Source of the DNA: Bradyrhizobium campsiandrae | GTDB lineage: Bacteria > Pseudomonadota > Alphaproteobacteria > Rhizobiales > Xanthobacteraceae | Assembly: GCF_014529705.1 (NCBI RefSeq) | Contig: NZ_JAANIH010000025.1 | Location: 50,876 to 114,875 of the forward strand | Direction of reading: 5' to 3' | Length of the DNA stretch: 64,000 nucleotides | In this document: positions 41,933 through 49,774 of the stretch, piece by piece | How the letters are laid out: every line of letters starts with the position of its first letter | Numbering within the stretch: position 1 is the stretch's first letter | The notes under the pieces: model-generated | The model's database searches: none | Told to the model about the DNA's origin: nothing | Seen by the model: only the letters and a program-made list of their open reading frames with translations | Program-made: the position numbers and the translations under genes

Positions 41933-42486
41933 TCAGCTTGCAACGTTTCCAGGCGTTTCTTACGCGCGCGCCGCTGATCGCGGTCGCAGCCTATTTCGGG
42001 CTCATTGTCGTTTTCCTGGCGATGACGATCGGCCAAATCGTCGAAATCACGAGGCAGCGCGACGAATTGGCTGCGGCTTCGGAAATACTGGAACGCATGG
42101 AAGTCCGCGATCCCGTCAGAACATCGACCGTCCGCCCCGCTGCGACGGCGCCTGCCGGGTCGCCATTTCTTGAAGGAGCCAGCGCGTCGGTAGCCAGTGC
42201 ATCTCTGTTGCAGCGGCTGGCGGTTGCCACGAAGCGTGTGAACGGCAATACCAATTCCTCCCAGGTCGATCTCCAGGGACCGCTGTCGAAAGCTGGATTC
42301 ATCTCGGCGACCTCGAGTTTGGAAATCGAGCCGAACCAGCTTCAGGCGCTCCTCTACGATCTTGAAGCAGGAATGCCGTTCTTGTTCATCGACCAATTGG
42401 TAGTGCAGGCCCCGTCCACGTCGAGCCCCGGAGGAAAGCTGCGTGTTCTGCTAGGTGTGTCCGGGCAAAGGCAGCCTCCGAAATGA
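41929..42486 (+). CDS. gspM: Type II secretion assembly protein GspM
   Basis: 185 residues with one N-terminal span (about 15-35, PLIAVAAYFGLIVVFLAMTI), a short coiled coil (IVEITRQRDELAAASEILERM) and a periplasmic ferredoxin-like domain (FLEGASASVASASLLQRLAV, LYDLEAGMPFLFIDQLVV). Partner of GspL in the inner-membrane platform. Confidence 0.9.
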   Translation: MISLQRFQAFLTRAPLIAVAAYFGLIVVFLAMTIGQIVEITRQRDELAAASEILERMEVRDPVRTSTVRPAATAPAGSPFLEGASASVASASLLQRLAVATKRVNGNTNSSQVDLQGPLSKAGFISATSSLEIEPNQLQALLYDLEAGMPFLFIDQLVVQAPSTSSPGGKLRVLLGVSGQRQPPK

Positions 42487-42578
42487 TGTGCTCGGCTTGT
42501 TCACGTGAGCTGGTTTCCGCTTCGCTCCCAAGCGCTCTGGTGATATCTCGATCCTTCAAGAGAGGGTGGCGGTTGGTC

Positions 42579-43340
42579 ATGTCGGTGCGCATGCAGATGT
42601 TGGTTGTCGTGGTCCTGGTTTCTGGCGACATCCAGGCTCAGGCTGCGAACGCACCGATCGCGGCGCCAACACAAAACGAAACTGCGCGAGACGATCTCTT
42701 CGAGACCAGGCAGGTCAATCCTCCCGTCGCCAAGCCGAATTCGGTCCCGCCCATAGCGGCCACGGGCGGTGAACTTGTGCCCGGTGCCAATCCATTGTGG
42801 GCGATACCGATCGCACGGCTTACTGCGACCAGGGAGCAGCCCCTCTTCGCACCAACGCGGCGTCCTGCTCCGGTCGTGCAGGTTGCAGCGCCCCCGCCAC
42901 CGCCGCCGGCTCCGCTGAAGCCGCCTGAACCAGAAACGCCGCAGCTCACCCTGCTCGGCACCGTCGCCGGATCGGGCGGACGGATCGGATTGTTCATCGA
43001 TTCCGTGAGTAAGGCCGTTGTGCGCTTGAAATACGGTGAGAACCACAACGGCTGGACCCTGCGCGATGTCCGCCCGCGTCAGGTCGAGTTGGCCAAGAAC
43101 CTCGACAGTGCCGTACTGGATCTGGCTACGCCCGAGGCGACTGCAGCGCCGGCCCGCGTTCCCCGGACAACGACCTTCGCCGCGGCGCCGCCAAGCAGCG
43201 CACCGACGACGACAGGGGGATTGCCGACGCCAACACCGATCGGCGCCCCCGGCATGCCGCCGCTGACTTACAAGCCGCCGCCGGCGTTGGTCAATCCGTT
43301 TCCGCAGCCCGTCCTGCGACGGCAGGACGAGCGCCCTTAG
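42579..43340 (+). CDS. GspN/GspC-like type II secretion protein
   Basis: 253 residues from the ATG at 42579, giving a clean signal peptide (LVVVVLVSGDIQAQA). A frame start at 42483 (ATGA overlap with gspM) is possible, but its extra 32 codons have many A/T third positions unlike the rest. After NPLWAIPIARLTATREQPLFAPTRRP come a Pro-rich linker and a small beta domain (LLGTVAGSGGRIGLFIDS, GWTLRDVRPRQVEL) like the HR domain of GspC. No other GspC is present, so this probably links platform and secretin. Confidence 0.78.
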   Translation: MSVRMQMLVVVVLVSGDIQAQAANAPIAAPTQNETARDDLFETRQVNPPVAKPNSVPPIAATGGELVPGANPLWAIPIARLTATREQPLFAPTRRPAPVVQVAAPPPPPPAPLKPPEPETPQLTLLGTVAGSGGRIGLFIDSVSKAVVRLKYGENHNGWTLRDVRPRQVELAKNLDSAVLDLATPEATAAPARVPRTTTFAAAPPSSAPTTTGGLPTPTPIGAPGMPPLTYKPPPALVNPFPQPVLRRQDERP

Positions 43341-43667
43341 ACCACAGGTGACGGGATATCGTCCTCAACCCCAGGCTGAAATCACACGGGCGGTGTATCA
43401 ATCCGTGGAGAGTTCCGTGTGTCTGGACGAATGGGGACTGCCCCGTGCCGCTTGCATGATGAAAAACGACGCACCTGGTTGTAATAAGCGAATTAAATCG
43501 GACACGACGTATAGACTTTGATCGACAGATGAAAATCGCAGCGATTGTTTCAGTGCGGTCACAGCAACGATAAGAAATAAACTTAAAAGCACCGACACTC
43601 GCCAATTGTGGCCAAGCTGTGGGGCTGACGGCATCACGATCTGAGGGCGAGCCTTCTGGGGGCTTGA
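43341..43667. other. Intergenic stretch after the T2SS operon
   Basis: An A/T-richer gap of about 330 bases with no convincing gene, terminator or repeat. It probably separates the secretion operon from the next transcript. Confidence 0.4.
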
Positions 43668-43904
43668 ATGCGTACGAGTGATTTGCTCGGTCCGATATGT
43701 GTGAAATCCGACCGGTCGCGGACGAGCGCGACGGTGTATGATCTTAGCGAACGCCAGGACCTGAATGGTCATATTCGCAGGATTAAAACCCTCAAGCACG
43801 AGAATGCGCTTCTGTCCCGCATGATCGCCGAAACGCGGCTCGAGATCGTACGCTTGCAGAAGGAACTCGAGAGCCAGTCGTCGCTGCCGGACGATCTTGC
43901 CTAG
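43668..43904 (+). CDS. Small coiled-coil protein of unknown function
   Basis: 78 residues with a predicted coiled coil over the last two thirds (RIKTLKHENALLSRMIAETR, then LEIVRLQKELES). No signal peptide or family. The ATG at 43668 has a modest GGGGG stretch upstream. It stands alone between the T2SS operon and the polysaccharide exporter gene and could be spurious. Confidence 0.45.
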   Translation: MRTSDLLGPICVKSDRSRTSATVYDLSERQDLNGHIRRIKTLKHENALLSRMIAETRLEIVRLQKELESQSSLPDDLA

Positions 43905-44114
43905 GTTCGAACGTGATGCCCTTCGTGAGCGAAGCGCTGTCGTGGCGCGACCGGCCTCGACCAGCGGTCGTTTGATTTCGCAACGATCCTGCCACTGACG
44001 TCTAGTGGTCAGGCAGGCCATCGATCTCGAATCCGGTCAGGGAAACATGGATTGCCGTGTCAAAACGTCGCAAGCCGGCGAGGCGTGCGCTAATTCTGGT
44101 GCGAACGAACGGTC

Positions 44115-45305
44115 ATGCGATTGATGAGCCTGCTTGCCGTCGCGTGCTGCCTCGCCGGCACCACTGTACTTGGCGGCTGTGGTTTCATTCCGATGGCGGG
44201 CCCGGCCGGCCTCGACATCAAGAACGAGAACACCACGGCGCTGCCATTTGCAGTGGTGAAGCTGACGCCGAGCGTTCTTCAGGTGCTGGAAAAATACGAG
44301 CCGGATGGTTTGCCCGGCGCTCTGCGGGACGCCCGACCGCCGTCTAGTATCCGCTTCGGTATCGGCGACATCGTCAGTGTCACGATTTTCGAGGCCGCGG
44401 CAGGCGGCTTGTTCGTGCCGCTCGAGGCCGGCGTAAGGCCGGGAAATTTCGTCAATCTGCCAGATCAGGCCGTGGATAATGACGGAAATATCACAATTCC
44501 CTATGCGGGTGCGGTACGGGCAGCAGGGCGCACCAATGTGCAGATCCAGGACGACATTCTCCAGCGCATCAAGAAGCGGGCGATCGATCCCCAGGTCGTC
44601 GTCACTTCGAGCCAGCAACGTTCGTCTCTCGTCAGCGTGTTTGGAGAGGTGAAGTCGCCGGTCCGTTTTCCGATGCCGGCGTCCGGCGCGCAGGACCGGA
44701 TCACGGACGCGATCACGAGGGCTGGCGGCATCAGCGGGGCCGGCTGGGAGACGTGGGTCGTGCTCGAGCGCGGCGGCAAACGCGTGACCTTGCCGTTCGC
44801 CAACCTAGTCTATTGGCCCTCCACCAATATCTTCGTCCAGCCGGGAGACCGTCTCTATCTCTACCGCGAGCCGATGAAGTTCTTGGCATTCGGCGCCACA
44901 GGTCAACAAGGCGAGTTCAATTTCGACGCCTGGAGGATCAATCTGACCCAGGCGGTGGCAAAGGCCGGTGGCCTTCTCGATCTTCAGGCAGATCCTGCCT
45001 CAGTCTTCGTCTATCGGCGCGAGCCTGTCGAAGTGGCCCGGCAGCTGGGGATTGACCCTTCGAAGTTCGACGGGACGGGCGGCGTGCCGATCGTCTTCAA
45101 TGTCAGCTTCCAGGATCCGGCGGGTTATTTCCTCTCGACCAAGATGCAGATGCGCCCGTTCGACGTCATCTATGCGGCAAATGCACCGCAGGTCGACGTC
45201 ACCAAGGTCCTGAACTTCATCAATACCGCCATCGTAACCGCCGACAACGGCGTCAACCTGACCAATGATGTATTTGTCGCCCGGATTAACAGCAAGGTGC
45301 GTTAG
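44115..45305 (+). CDS. Wza-type polysaccharide export lipoprotein
   Basis: 396 residues. Lipoprotein signal with lipobox LGGC, then a polysaccharide-export (PES) domain (RFGIGDIVSVTIFEA, DNDGNITIPYAGAVRAAGRT, DPQVVVTSSQQRSSLVSVFGEV) and SLBB-type domains (AITRAGGISGAGWETWVVL, ALAVAK-like LTQAVAKAGGLLD). Wza proteins form the outer-membrane pore for exopolysaccharide. No glycosyltransferases or Wzc-like kinase are adjacent. Followed by a small secreted protein and a lytic transglycosylase, which may make room in the cell wall. Confidence 0.92.
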   Translation: MRLMSLLAVACCLAGTTVLGGCGFIPMAGPAGLDIKNENTTALPFAVVKLTPSVLQVLEKYEPDGLPGALRDARPPSSIRFGIGDIVSVTIFEAAAGGLFVPLEAGVRPGNFVNLPDQAVDNDGNITIPYAGAVRAAGRTNVQIQDDILQRIKKRAIDPQVVVTSSQQRSSLVSVFGEVKSPVRFPMPASGAQDRITDAITRAGGISGAGWETWVVLERGGKRVTLPFANLVYWPSTNIFVQPGDRLYLYREPMKFLAFGATGQQGEFNFDAWRINLTQAVAKAGGLLDLQADPASVFVYRREPVEVARQLGIDPSKFDGTGGVPIVFNVSFQDPAGYFLSTKMQMRPFDVIYAANAPQVDVTKVLNFINTAIVTADNGVNLTNDVFVARINSKVR

Positions 45306-45423
45306 GCTCAATCTCGGATCAGCAGTAGCGAGATTGCGTGTTAGTCGATATGATAAGCCAGTTCGATGCACCGGATGCGGCGGCAACGTCGCGCGACCCG
45401 GACCGCAAGCTGGGGGCAGGATC

Positions 45424-45855
45424 ATGCTTCGCGATATCGGCATATTCAGGCGGCATGCTTCGAGATTTGTTTCGTTGGCGCTTGTGAGCGGGATGATCGG
45501 CGTCGCAGGGCAGGGACATGCTCAGGGCCCGTCTCCCGGTTTGCCGGCTGCGACGTCCTCGCCGGCTGGAGGCACCATGATCGGCGGCCAGCCGCCAGTG
45601 TCGACCCTCGAGCGGTGCGTCGACGTGAGGATTGGCAACGAGAGTTCGTTCGGCTGCATCAATCAGCAGCTCCGGCGCGAGGTCGACCGCGCCAATCCTT
45701 CACTCAATCTGCCCCCTATCGATGCCCGTTCGCCCGACGTGCGGGTCGGCAACGTAAACGAGGCCGCGGTCCGGCAGCAATACGGATCGAACTATGGCCG
45801 CTCGGCCATCCCATACCGGCCGGCGGCGCCAAACTATTCGTTCACGCGCCGGTGA
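45424..45855 (+). CDS. Secreted protein of unknown function
   Basis: 143 residues with a signal peptide (ending GHAQ). The mature part has two cysteines (LERCVDVRIGNESSFGCINQ) followed by a Pro/Asn-rich, probably unstructured tail. GGGGGCAGG precedes the ATG. Stop overlaps the start of the lytic transglycosylase gene by one base (TGATG), so they are probably cotranslated. Confidence 0.65.
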   Translation: MLRDIGIFRRHASRFVSLALVSGMIGVAGQGHAQGPSPGLPAATSSPAGGTMIGGQPPVSTLERCVDVRIGNESSFGCINQQLRREVDRANPSLNLPPIDARSPDVRVGNVNEAAVRQQYGSNYGRSAIPYRPAAPNYSFTRR

Positions 45856-46709
45856 TGCACGGCTCGCCAAAGAATGGCGCTCCGTGCGCCGGCAACGCAC
45901 GATGGCGATACGCTGCTGCCGCGATCCTGCTGTCGGTTACATTTGGACGTGCCGCTGTCGCGCAAACCGACGTCGCCGAGGACTCCGGTAGCGCGGCCGT
46001 GATGCGTCCGGCCGAGCAGCCCGATCCGGGGGATCCCGCGCCATTAATTCTGGAGCCATTCGTCGCGCGATCACTGACCGCGGCCGACATGCCGCCCAGC
46101 ACGCCGTTCGCGAGCTACAACATCCCTCGGTTGAGCGCCACTTTTGGTCGCGATTGGCAGGCAGGGCGCAATGAATATCGCGCGATCGTGGAGCGCGCAT
46201 CGCTCGATTTTGGTCTGCCCGCAGCTCTGCTCGATGCCATCATGGCGGTCGAGAGCCGCTATAACCCTGCCGTGGTGGGGAGGGATGGAGAGGTCGGTTT
46301 GATGCAAGTCATGCTGCCGACGGCTCGCATGCTTGGCTTCACCGGCAGTGTCACCGAACTTGCCTCTCCCGAAGTCAACGTCCACTACGGCGCGAAATAT
46401 CTGGCGGGAGCCTGGCGTCGGGCCGGAGGAGACATCTGCACGACTGCCATGAAGTATCGCGCAGGCCACGCCGAGACGCGCTTCTCATTCCTGTCTGTGG
46501 ACTATTGTCAGCGCGTCCGTCATCACCTGGCGGCCAATGGTGTTGTAGTGACGGGCTCGGTTCCGCAACCGACCTTTGGTGCCCCACGTGGTGCGGCCAC
46601 GCCGCGGAGCCGATCCATTGCGAGCGGAGCAACTGTGAACTTCGCCGCGCTGAATGCACGGCTGCGAGACATGACGAGCCGAGGCCCATCCCACGGCTCT
46701 GCCCAATGA
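45855..46709 (+). CDS. Lytic transglycosylase (SLT domain)
   Basis: 284 residues. Signal segment (ending AAVAQ), a Pro-rich stretch and an SLT domain from about 105: catalytic Glu133 in AVESRYNP, GLMQVMLPTARMLGF and NVHYGAKYLAGAWRRAGGD. It cleaves peptidoglycan between MurNAc and GlcNAc in the periplasm, probably opening space for the neighbouring exporter or secretion machines. Start overlaps the preceding gene's stop. Confidence 0.9.
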   Translation: MHGSPKNGAPCAGNARWRYAAAAILLSVTFGRAAVAQTDVAEDSGSAAVMRPAEQPDPGDPAPLILEPFVARSLTAADMPPSTPFASYNIPRLSATFGRDWQAGRNEYRAIVERASLDFGLPAALLDAIMAVESRYNPAVVGRDGEVGLMQVMLPTARMLGFTGSVTELASPEVNVHYGAKYLAGAWRRAGGDICTTAMKYRAGHAETRFSFLSVDYCQRVRHHLAANGVVVTGSVPQPTFGAPRGAATPRSRSIASGATVNFAALNARLRDMTSRGPSHGSAQ

Positions 46710-46796
46710 GGAGGCGCTGACGGACGCGACGGCCAGCGGCAAATCGCCCGGCGGACGTTGCAGAGAGCGTCGAAGGCGCGCGGCGGCCCGAGACGA

Positions 46797-47132
46797 TCAC
46801 GGAGGCGTCTTACGTCGCGGTCGGTCTTGCCGCCGCAGCGATCCACCGTGACCAAGTTCGTCGAGTGCGGAGCCGATCGCCCGCCAGGATTTCACGGCTT
46901 CACGAAAAGCGCTTTCATGAGCGGAGCTCCTGGCACGCCATTTCAGGAGGCGCTCGGCGTCGGCAATTGTTGCGTCGCCCGAGTTCAGGCGTACGACCCA
47001 TGCTATGGCATCACGAGCCAAGGAACCCGATCGTTTGGAATGATCGCTTCTTTTGGGCACGGTCACGATCCAGCGCTTCCCCGCAGACGCCGGTCGCAAG
47101 CGATTGGCCCCGAACGACATGTCTTCGAACAT
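46797..47132 (-). CDS. Stand-alone DUF4880 (FecR N-terminal) protein, possibly truncated
   Basis: 111 residues. Residues 38-92 (AIAWVVRLNSGDATIADAER, LLKWRARSSAHESAFREAVK) match the DUF4880 domain with which FecR/PupR anti-sigma regulators bind their ECF sigma factor. There is no transmembrane span and no periplasmic FecR domain; a normal FecR is about 320 residues. The next 87 bases lead straight to the transglycosylase gene, so the rest is absent. The 5' end overlaps the sigma gene by 122 bases. It may be a soluble anti-sigma factor or a decayed FecR. Confidence 0.65.
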   Translation of the reverse strand: MFEDMSFGANRLRPASAGKRWIVTVPKRSDHSKRSGSLARDAIAWVVRLNSGDATIADAERLLKWRARSSAHESAFREAVKSWRAIGSALDELGHGGSLRRQDRPRRKTPP

Positions 47133-47676
47133 GAGACGGTCTGGGGAACAGAAAACCGAATTTGTCGCGCGAGGGGCGCTTCATCCGCTCCGCACAATGC
47201 TCGATGGCTTGCTTGAGGTCCATTTCGATGGTGCGCACGGTAACCCCAAGCAGCTCGGCAATCTCCCGATTTGGCATCGCCTCGACGCGCGAAAGGAGCA
47301 GGACTCGGCGGCGGCGATCCGGCAATTCGGCGATGGCGCGCTTGAGCAGCTCGATCTCCGAGCGGTCTTCCACGATGCGCGCGGCATTGGGCCGATCGTC
47401 GGGAATGTCGAGCAGACTGTCGATCTCGGCGGACGTCAGGCGGCGGCTCTCCGCACGTCGTCGGTCGTTGGCGACGTTGAGCGCGATACGAAATAGATAG
47501 GCCCTGGGATTGCGAACCTCCGCAATCTCGCCGATCGCTTCGAGCCGAAGGTATGTCTCGTGAAGCACTTCCGAGGCGAGTTCCGCCGAACCAAGCCGGC
47601 GTGCCAGCCGCCGGTCCAAAGTTGCGTATTCGGCGAGCAACAGCTCGCGCAGAATCCTGATGTTGCTGTCGGTCAT
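47011..47676 (-). CDS. FecI-like ECF RNA polymerase sigma factor
   Basis: 221 residues from the ATG at 47676 (MTDSNIRI). Sigma region 2 (ELASEVLHETYLRLEAIGEI, NPRAYLFRIALNVANDRRR) and region 4 (AIAELPDRRRRVLLLSRVEA, NREIAELLGVTVRTIEMDLK) are intact; region 4 ends near residue 165. A 50-residue basic tail is unusual for FecI and overlaps the DUF4880 gene in another frame. Divergent from the two-partner-secretion operon, so the latter is its likely target, with a palindrome GTATCATGATAC between them. Confidence 0.85.
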   Translation of the reverse strand: MTDSNIRILRELLLAEYATLDRRLARRLGSAELASEVLHETYLRLEAIGEIAEVRNPRAYLFRIALNVANDRRRAESRRLTSAEIDSLLDIPDDRPNAARIVEDRSEIELLKRAIAELPDRRRRVLLLSRVEAMPNREIAELLGVTVRTIEMDLKQAIEHCAERMKRPSRDKFGFLFPRPSHVRRHVVRGQSLATGVCGEALDRDRAQKKRSFQTIGFLGS

Positions 47677-47751
47677 AGTACGCGCCCCACTCAGCTCAGT
47701 CCCCAACGGGGCGCGACCGTAGTGATGTGGCGCAACGGCAATGTGACATTT

Positions 47752-47763
47752 GTATCATGATAC
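47752..47763. promoter_or_regulatory. 12-base palindrome GTATCATGATAC between sigma factor and TPS operon
   Basis: A perfect 12-base palindrome, 76 bases upstream of the sigma factor start and 202 upstream of tpsB. It is the symmetrical form of the recurring TTCATGATA motif. Confidence 0.45.
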
Positions 47764-47965
47764 TCATGTCGATCGCGTATCTATGTTATGTCTCGACGGA
47801 CCTGGTGATAACGCGACAGATGGCGAAGATTTTTTTCGCGGAGCACTGGAGCGCGGCGTCCACGGGGTAAGGACGCCTGTCGGCCGACCGCTATCGGATC
47901 GAGTGATCCGAGAGTCGACGTCGTGACGCAATCGTCCGATCGCCGAGAACGAGATCGAGGATTGT

Positions 47966-49774
47966 GTGGATACGTGGATCGTCAGGGCGTGGGCCATGCG
48001 CCATCCGCGACGCGCAAGCCGGCGGCGGGGCCTGTTTGATCTGTTCAAGCCGGCCGCATCACGACCGGGACTTTACGCCGCGACATGTTGCCTTGTCTTG
48101 ATATCGAGCGGCGTCACGCCCGCCGCGGCCAAGCAAACCGATGCGGACAACGCCAGGCGCAAGCCCCAAGCGGCGGCACCCGACGCCACCAAGCCGTCGC
48201 AGGGCGGTTCGGGGGCCGCCAAGCCCGCGGCGGAGAAGCCGGCCGCTCCGGCGCGGTTTGATATTGACGAATTTCGTGTGGAGGGTGCCGACAGTCTCCC
48301 ACAGATCGAGGTCGAAGCTGCGGTCTATCCATATCTCGGCCCCCAGCGAACGGCGGATGACGTCGAGAAGGCCCGCGCTGCGGTGGAAAAGGCCTATCAC
48401 GACAAAGGTCTGCAAACTGTCAGCGTCGCCGTGCCGCAACAGGATGCGCAGCGCGGATTCATCGTTTTGCGTGTCGGTGAGAGTCGCGTCGGACGATTGC
48501 GCGTGAAAGGTTCGCGTTATTTCGATACGGCAGTCATCAAGAAAGAGGCACCTTCGCTCGGCGAAGGGTCACTTCCCAATTTCAAGGAAGTCACCAAGGA
48601 TATCGTATCGCTCAACAGATGGCCCGATCGCCGCGTCACGCCGGCCTTGCGGGCCGGCGTAGCCCCCGGCACCGTCGATGTCGATCTCAACGTCGAGGAT
48701 ACGTTCCCGCTCCATGGCAGCCTGGAGCTCAACAACCGGCAGAGCCCGAGCACCACGCCATTGCGAGCCAGCATATCGGCGCACTACGACAACCTTTGGC
48801 AGCTCGGTCATTCCGCGACGGTGACCTTCCAGGAGGCCCCGCTGAATCCAAAGGACGCCATGGTCCTGTCCGGCTCCTACCTGGCGCGAACGGATCTGGA
48901 TTGGCTGAGCGTTCTCGTTTACGGCCTCAAATCCGACAGTTCGGTCGCAACGGTCGGAGGATCCAATGTCGTCGGACCCGGCCAGGTCATCGGCGGGCGC
49001 GCGGTCATCACGCTGCCGACCAAGGGAGAGCTCTTTCACACGTTGTCACTCGGCGTCGACTGGAAGGATTTCCAGCAGACGCTGTCGCTTGGGCGGGATT
49101 CGTTCAGTTCGCCGGTCAGTTATGTGCCTCTGGTCGCGAGCTACGGTGCGACCTGGCAAGGAGAGGGAAGGCTGACGCAGCTGAACGCCGCGATCACCGC
49201 CGGACTACGCGGCATCGGTAGCAATGCCGACGAGTTCGACGCCAAGCGCTTCAAGGCCACGGCCAATTTCATCCATCTGCACGCGGATTTGTCGCATACC
49301 CATGATCTGCCGCAGGGGTTCCAGCTCTATGGAAAAATACAGGGGCAGATCACGGATCAGCCACTGGTGTCGAGCGAGCAAATCAGCCTTGGCGGCCAGG
49401 ATACGATCCGCGGCTATCTCGAATCCGAGGTGCTGGGCGACTATGGCGTTGCGGGCACGGCCGAACTGCGCACGCCGAATCTTGCGCCCTATCTAGAACA
49501 GAAGCTGGCAAATCCGGGTGGCACGCCGATCAAGTACAACGCCTTCGACGAGATGCGCTTCTTCACTTTTGCCGACGCCGGCATGGTTAGGCTTCGCGAG
49601 CCGCTGACCGATCAGCAGAACCAATTTGATCTCGCCAGCTATGGCGTCGGCGTGCGGGTCAAGACGCTGCGCTATCTCAACGGCGTTTTCTTCGTCGGTG
49701 TTCCGCTGACGAGCCAACAGGTCACCGTGGCCAATCATCCAAGAGTCAGTTTTCGGGTCTGGGGAGAATTCTAG
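47966..49774 (+). CDS. TpsB outer-membrane transporter of two-partner secretion (ShlB/FhaC family)
   Basis: 602 residues. A long basic signal-type N-terminus (to about 55) and an Ala/Lys/Pro-rich linker precede a POTRA-type ShlB domain (FDIDEFRVEGADSLPQIEVE, VGRLRVKGSRYF, NRWPDRRVTPALRAG) and a 16-strand barrel (LELNNRQSP, SLGGQDTIRGYLESEVLGDYG, RFFTFADAGMV) ending RVWGEF with terminal Phe. It should recognise the TPS domain of the giant exoprotein at 56644 and thread it across the outer membrane. Start GTG 47966; ATG 47996 is an alternative. The ExbB-fusion gene follows with no gap. Confidence 0.92.
   Translation: MDTWIVRAWAMRHPRRASRRRGLFDLFKPAASRPGLYAATCCLVLISSGVTPAAAKQTDADNARRKPQAAAPDATKPSQGGSGAAKPAAEKPAAPARFDIDEFRVEGADSLPQIEVEAAVYPYLGPQRTADDVEKARAAVEKAYHDKGLQTVSVAVPQQDAQRGFIVLRVGESRVGRLRVKGSRYFDTAVIKKEAPSLGEGSLPNFKEVTKDIVSLNRWPDRRVTPALRAGVAPGTVDVDLNVEDTFPLHGSLELNNRQSPSTTPLRASISAHYDNLWQLGHSATVTFQEAPLNPKDAMVLSGSYLARTDLDWLSVLVYGLKSDSSVATVGGSNVVGPGQVIGGRAVITLPTKGELFHTLSLGVDWKDFQQTLSLGRDSFSSPVSYVPLVASYGATWQGEGRLTQLNAAITAGLRGIGSNADEFDAKRFKATANFIHLHADLSHTHDLPQGFQLYGKIQGQITDQPLVSSEQISLGGQDTIRGYLESEVLGDYGVAGTAELRTPNLAPYLEQKLANPGGTPIKYNAFDEMRFFTFADAGMVRLREPLTDQQNQFDLASYGVGVRVKTLRYLNGVFFVGVPLTSQQVTVANHPRVSFRVWGEF

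Noticed and set aside
43398..44021. 207-codon minus-strand open frame between the T2SS operon and the Wza gene
   Set aside because: No signal, domain or ribosome site; Arg-rich and only partly outside known genes.
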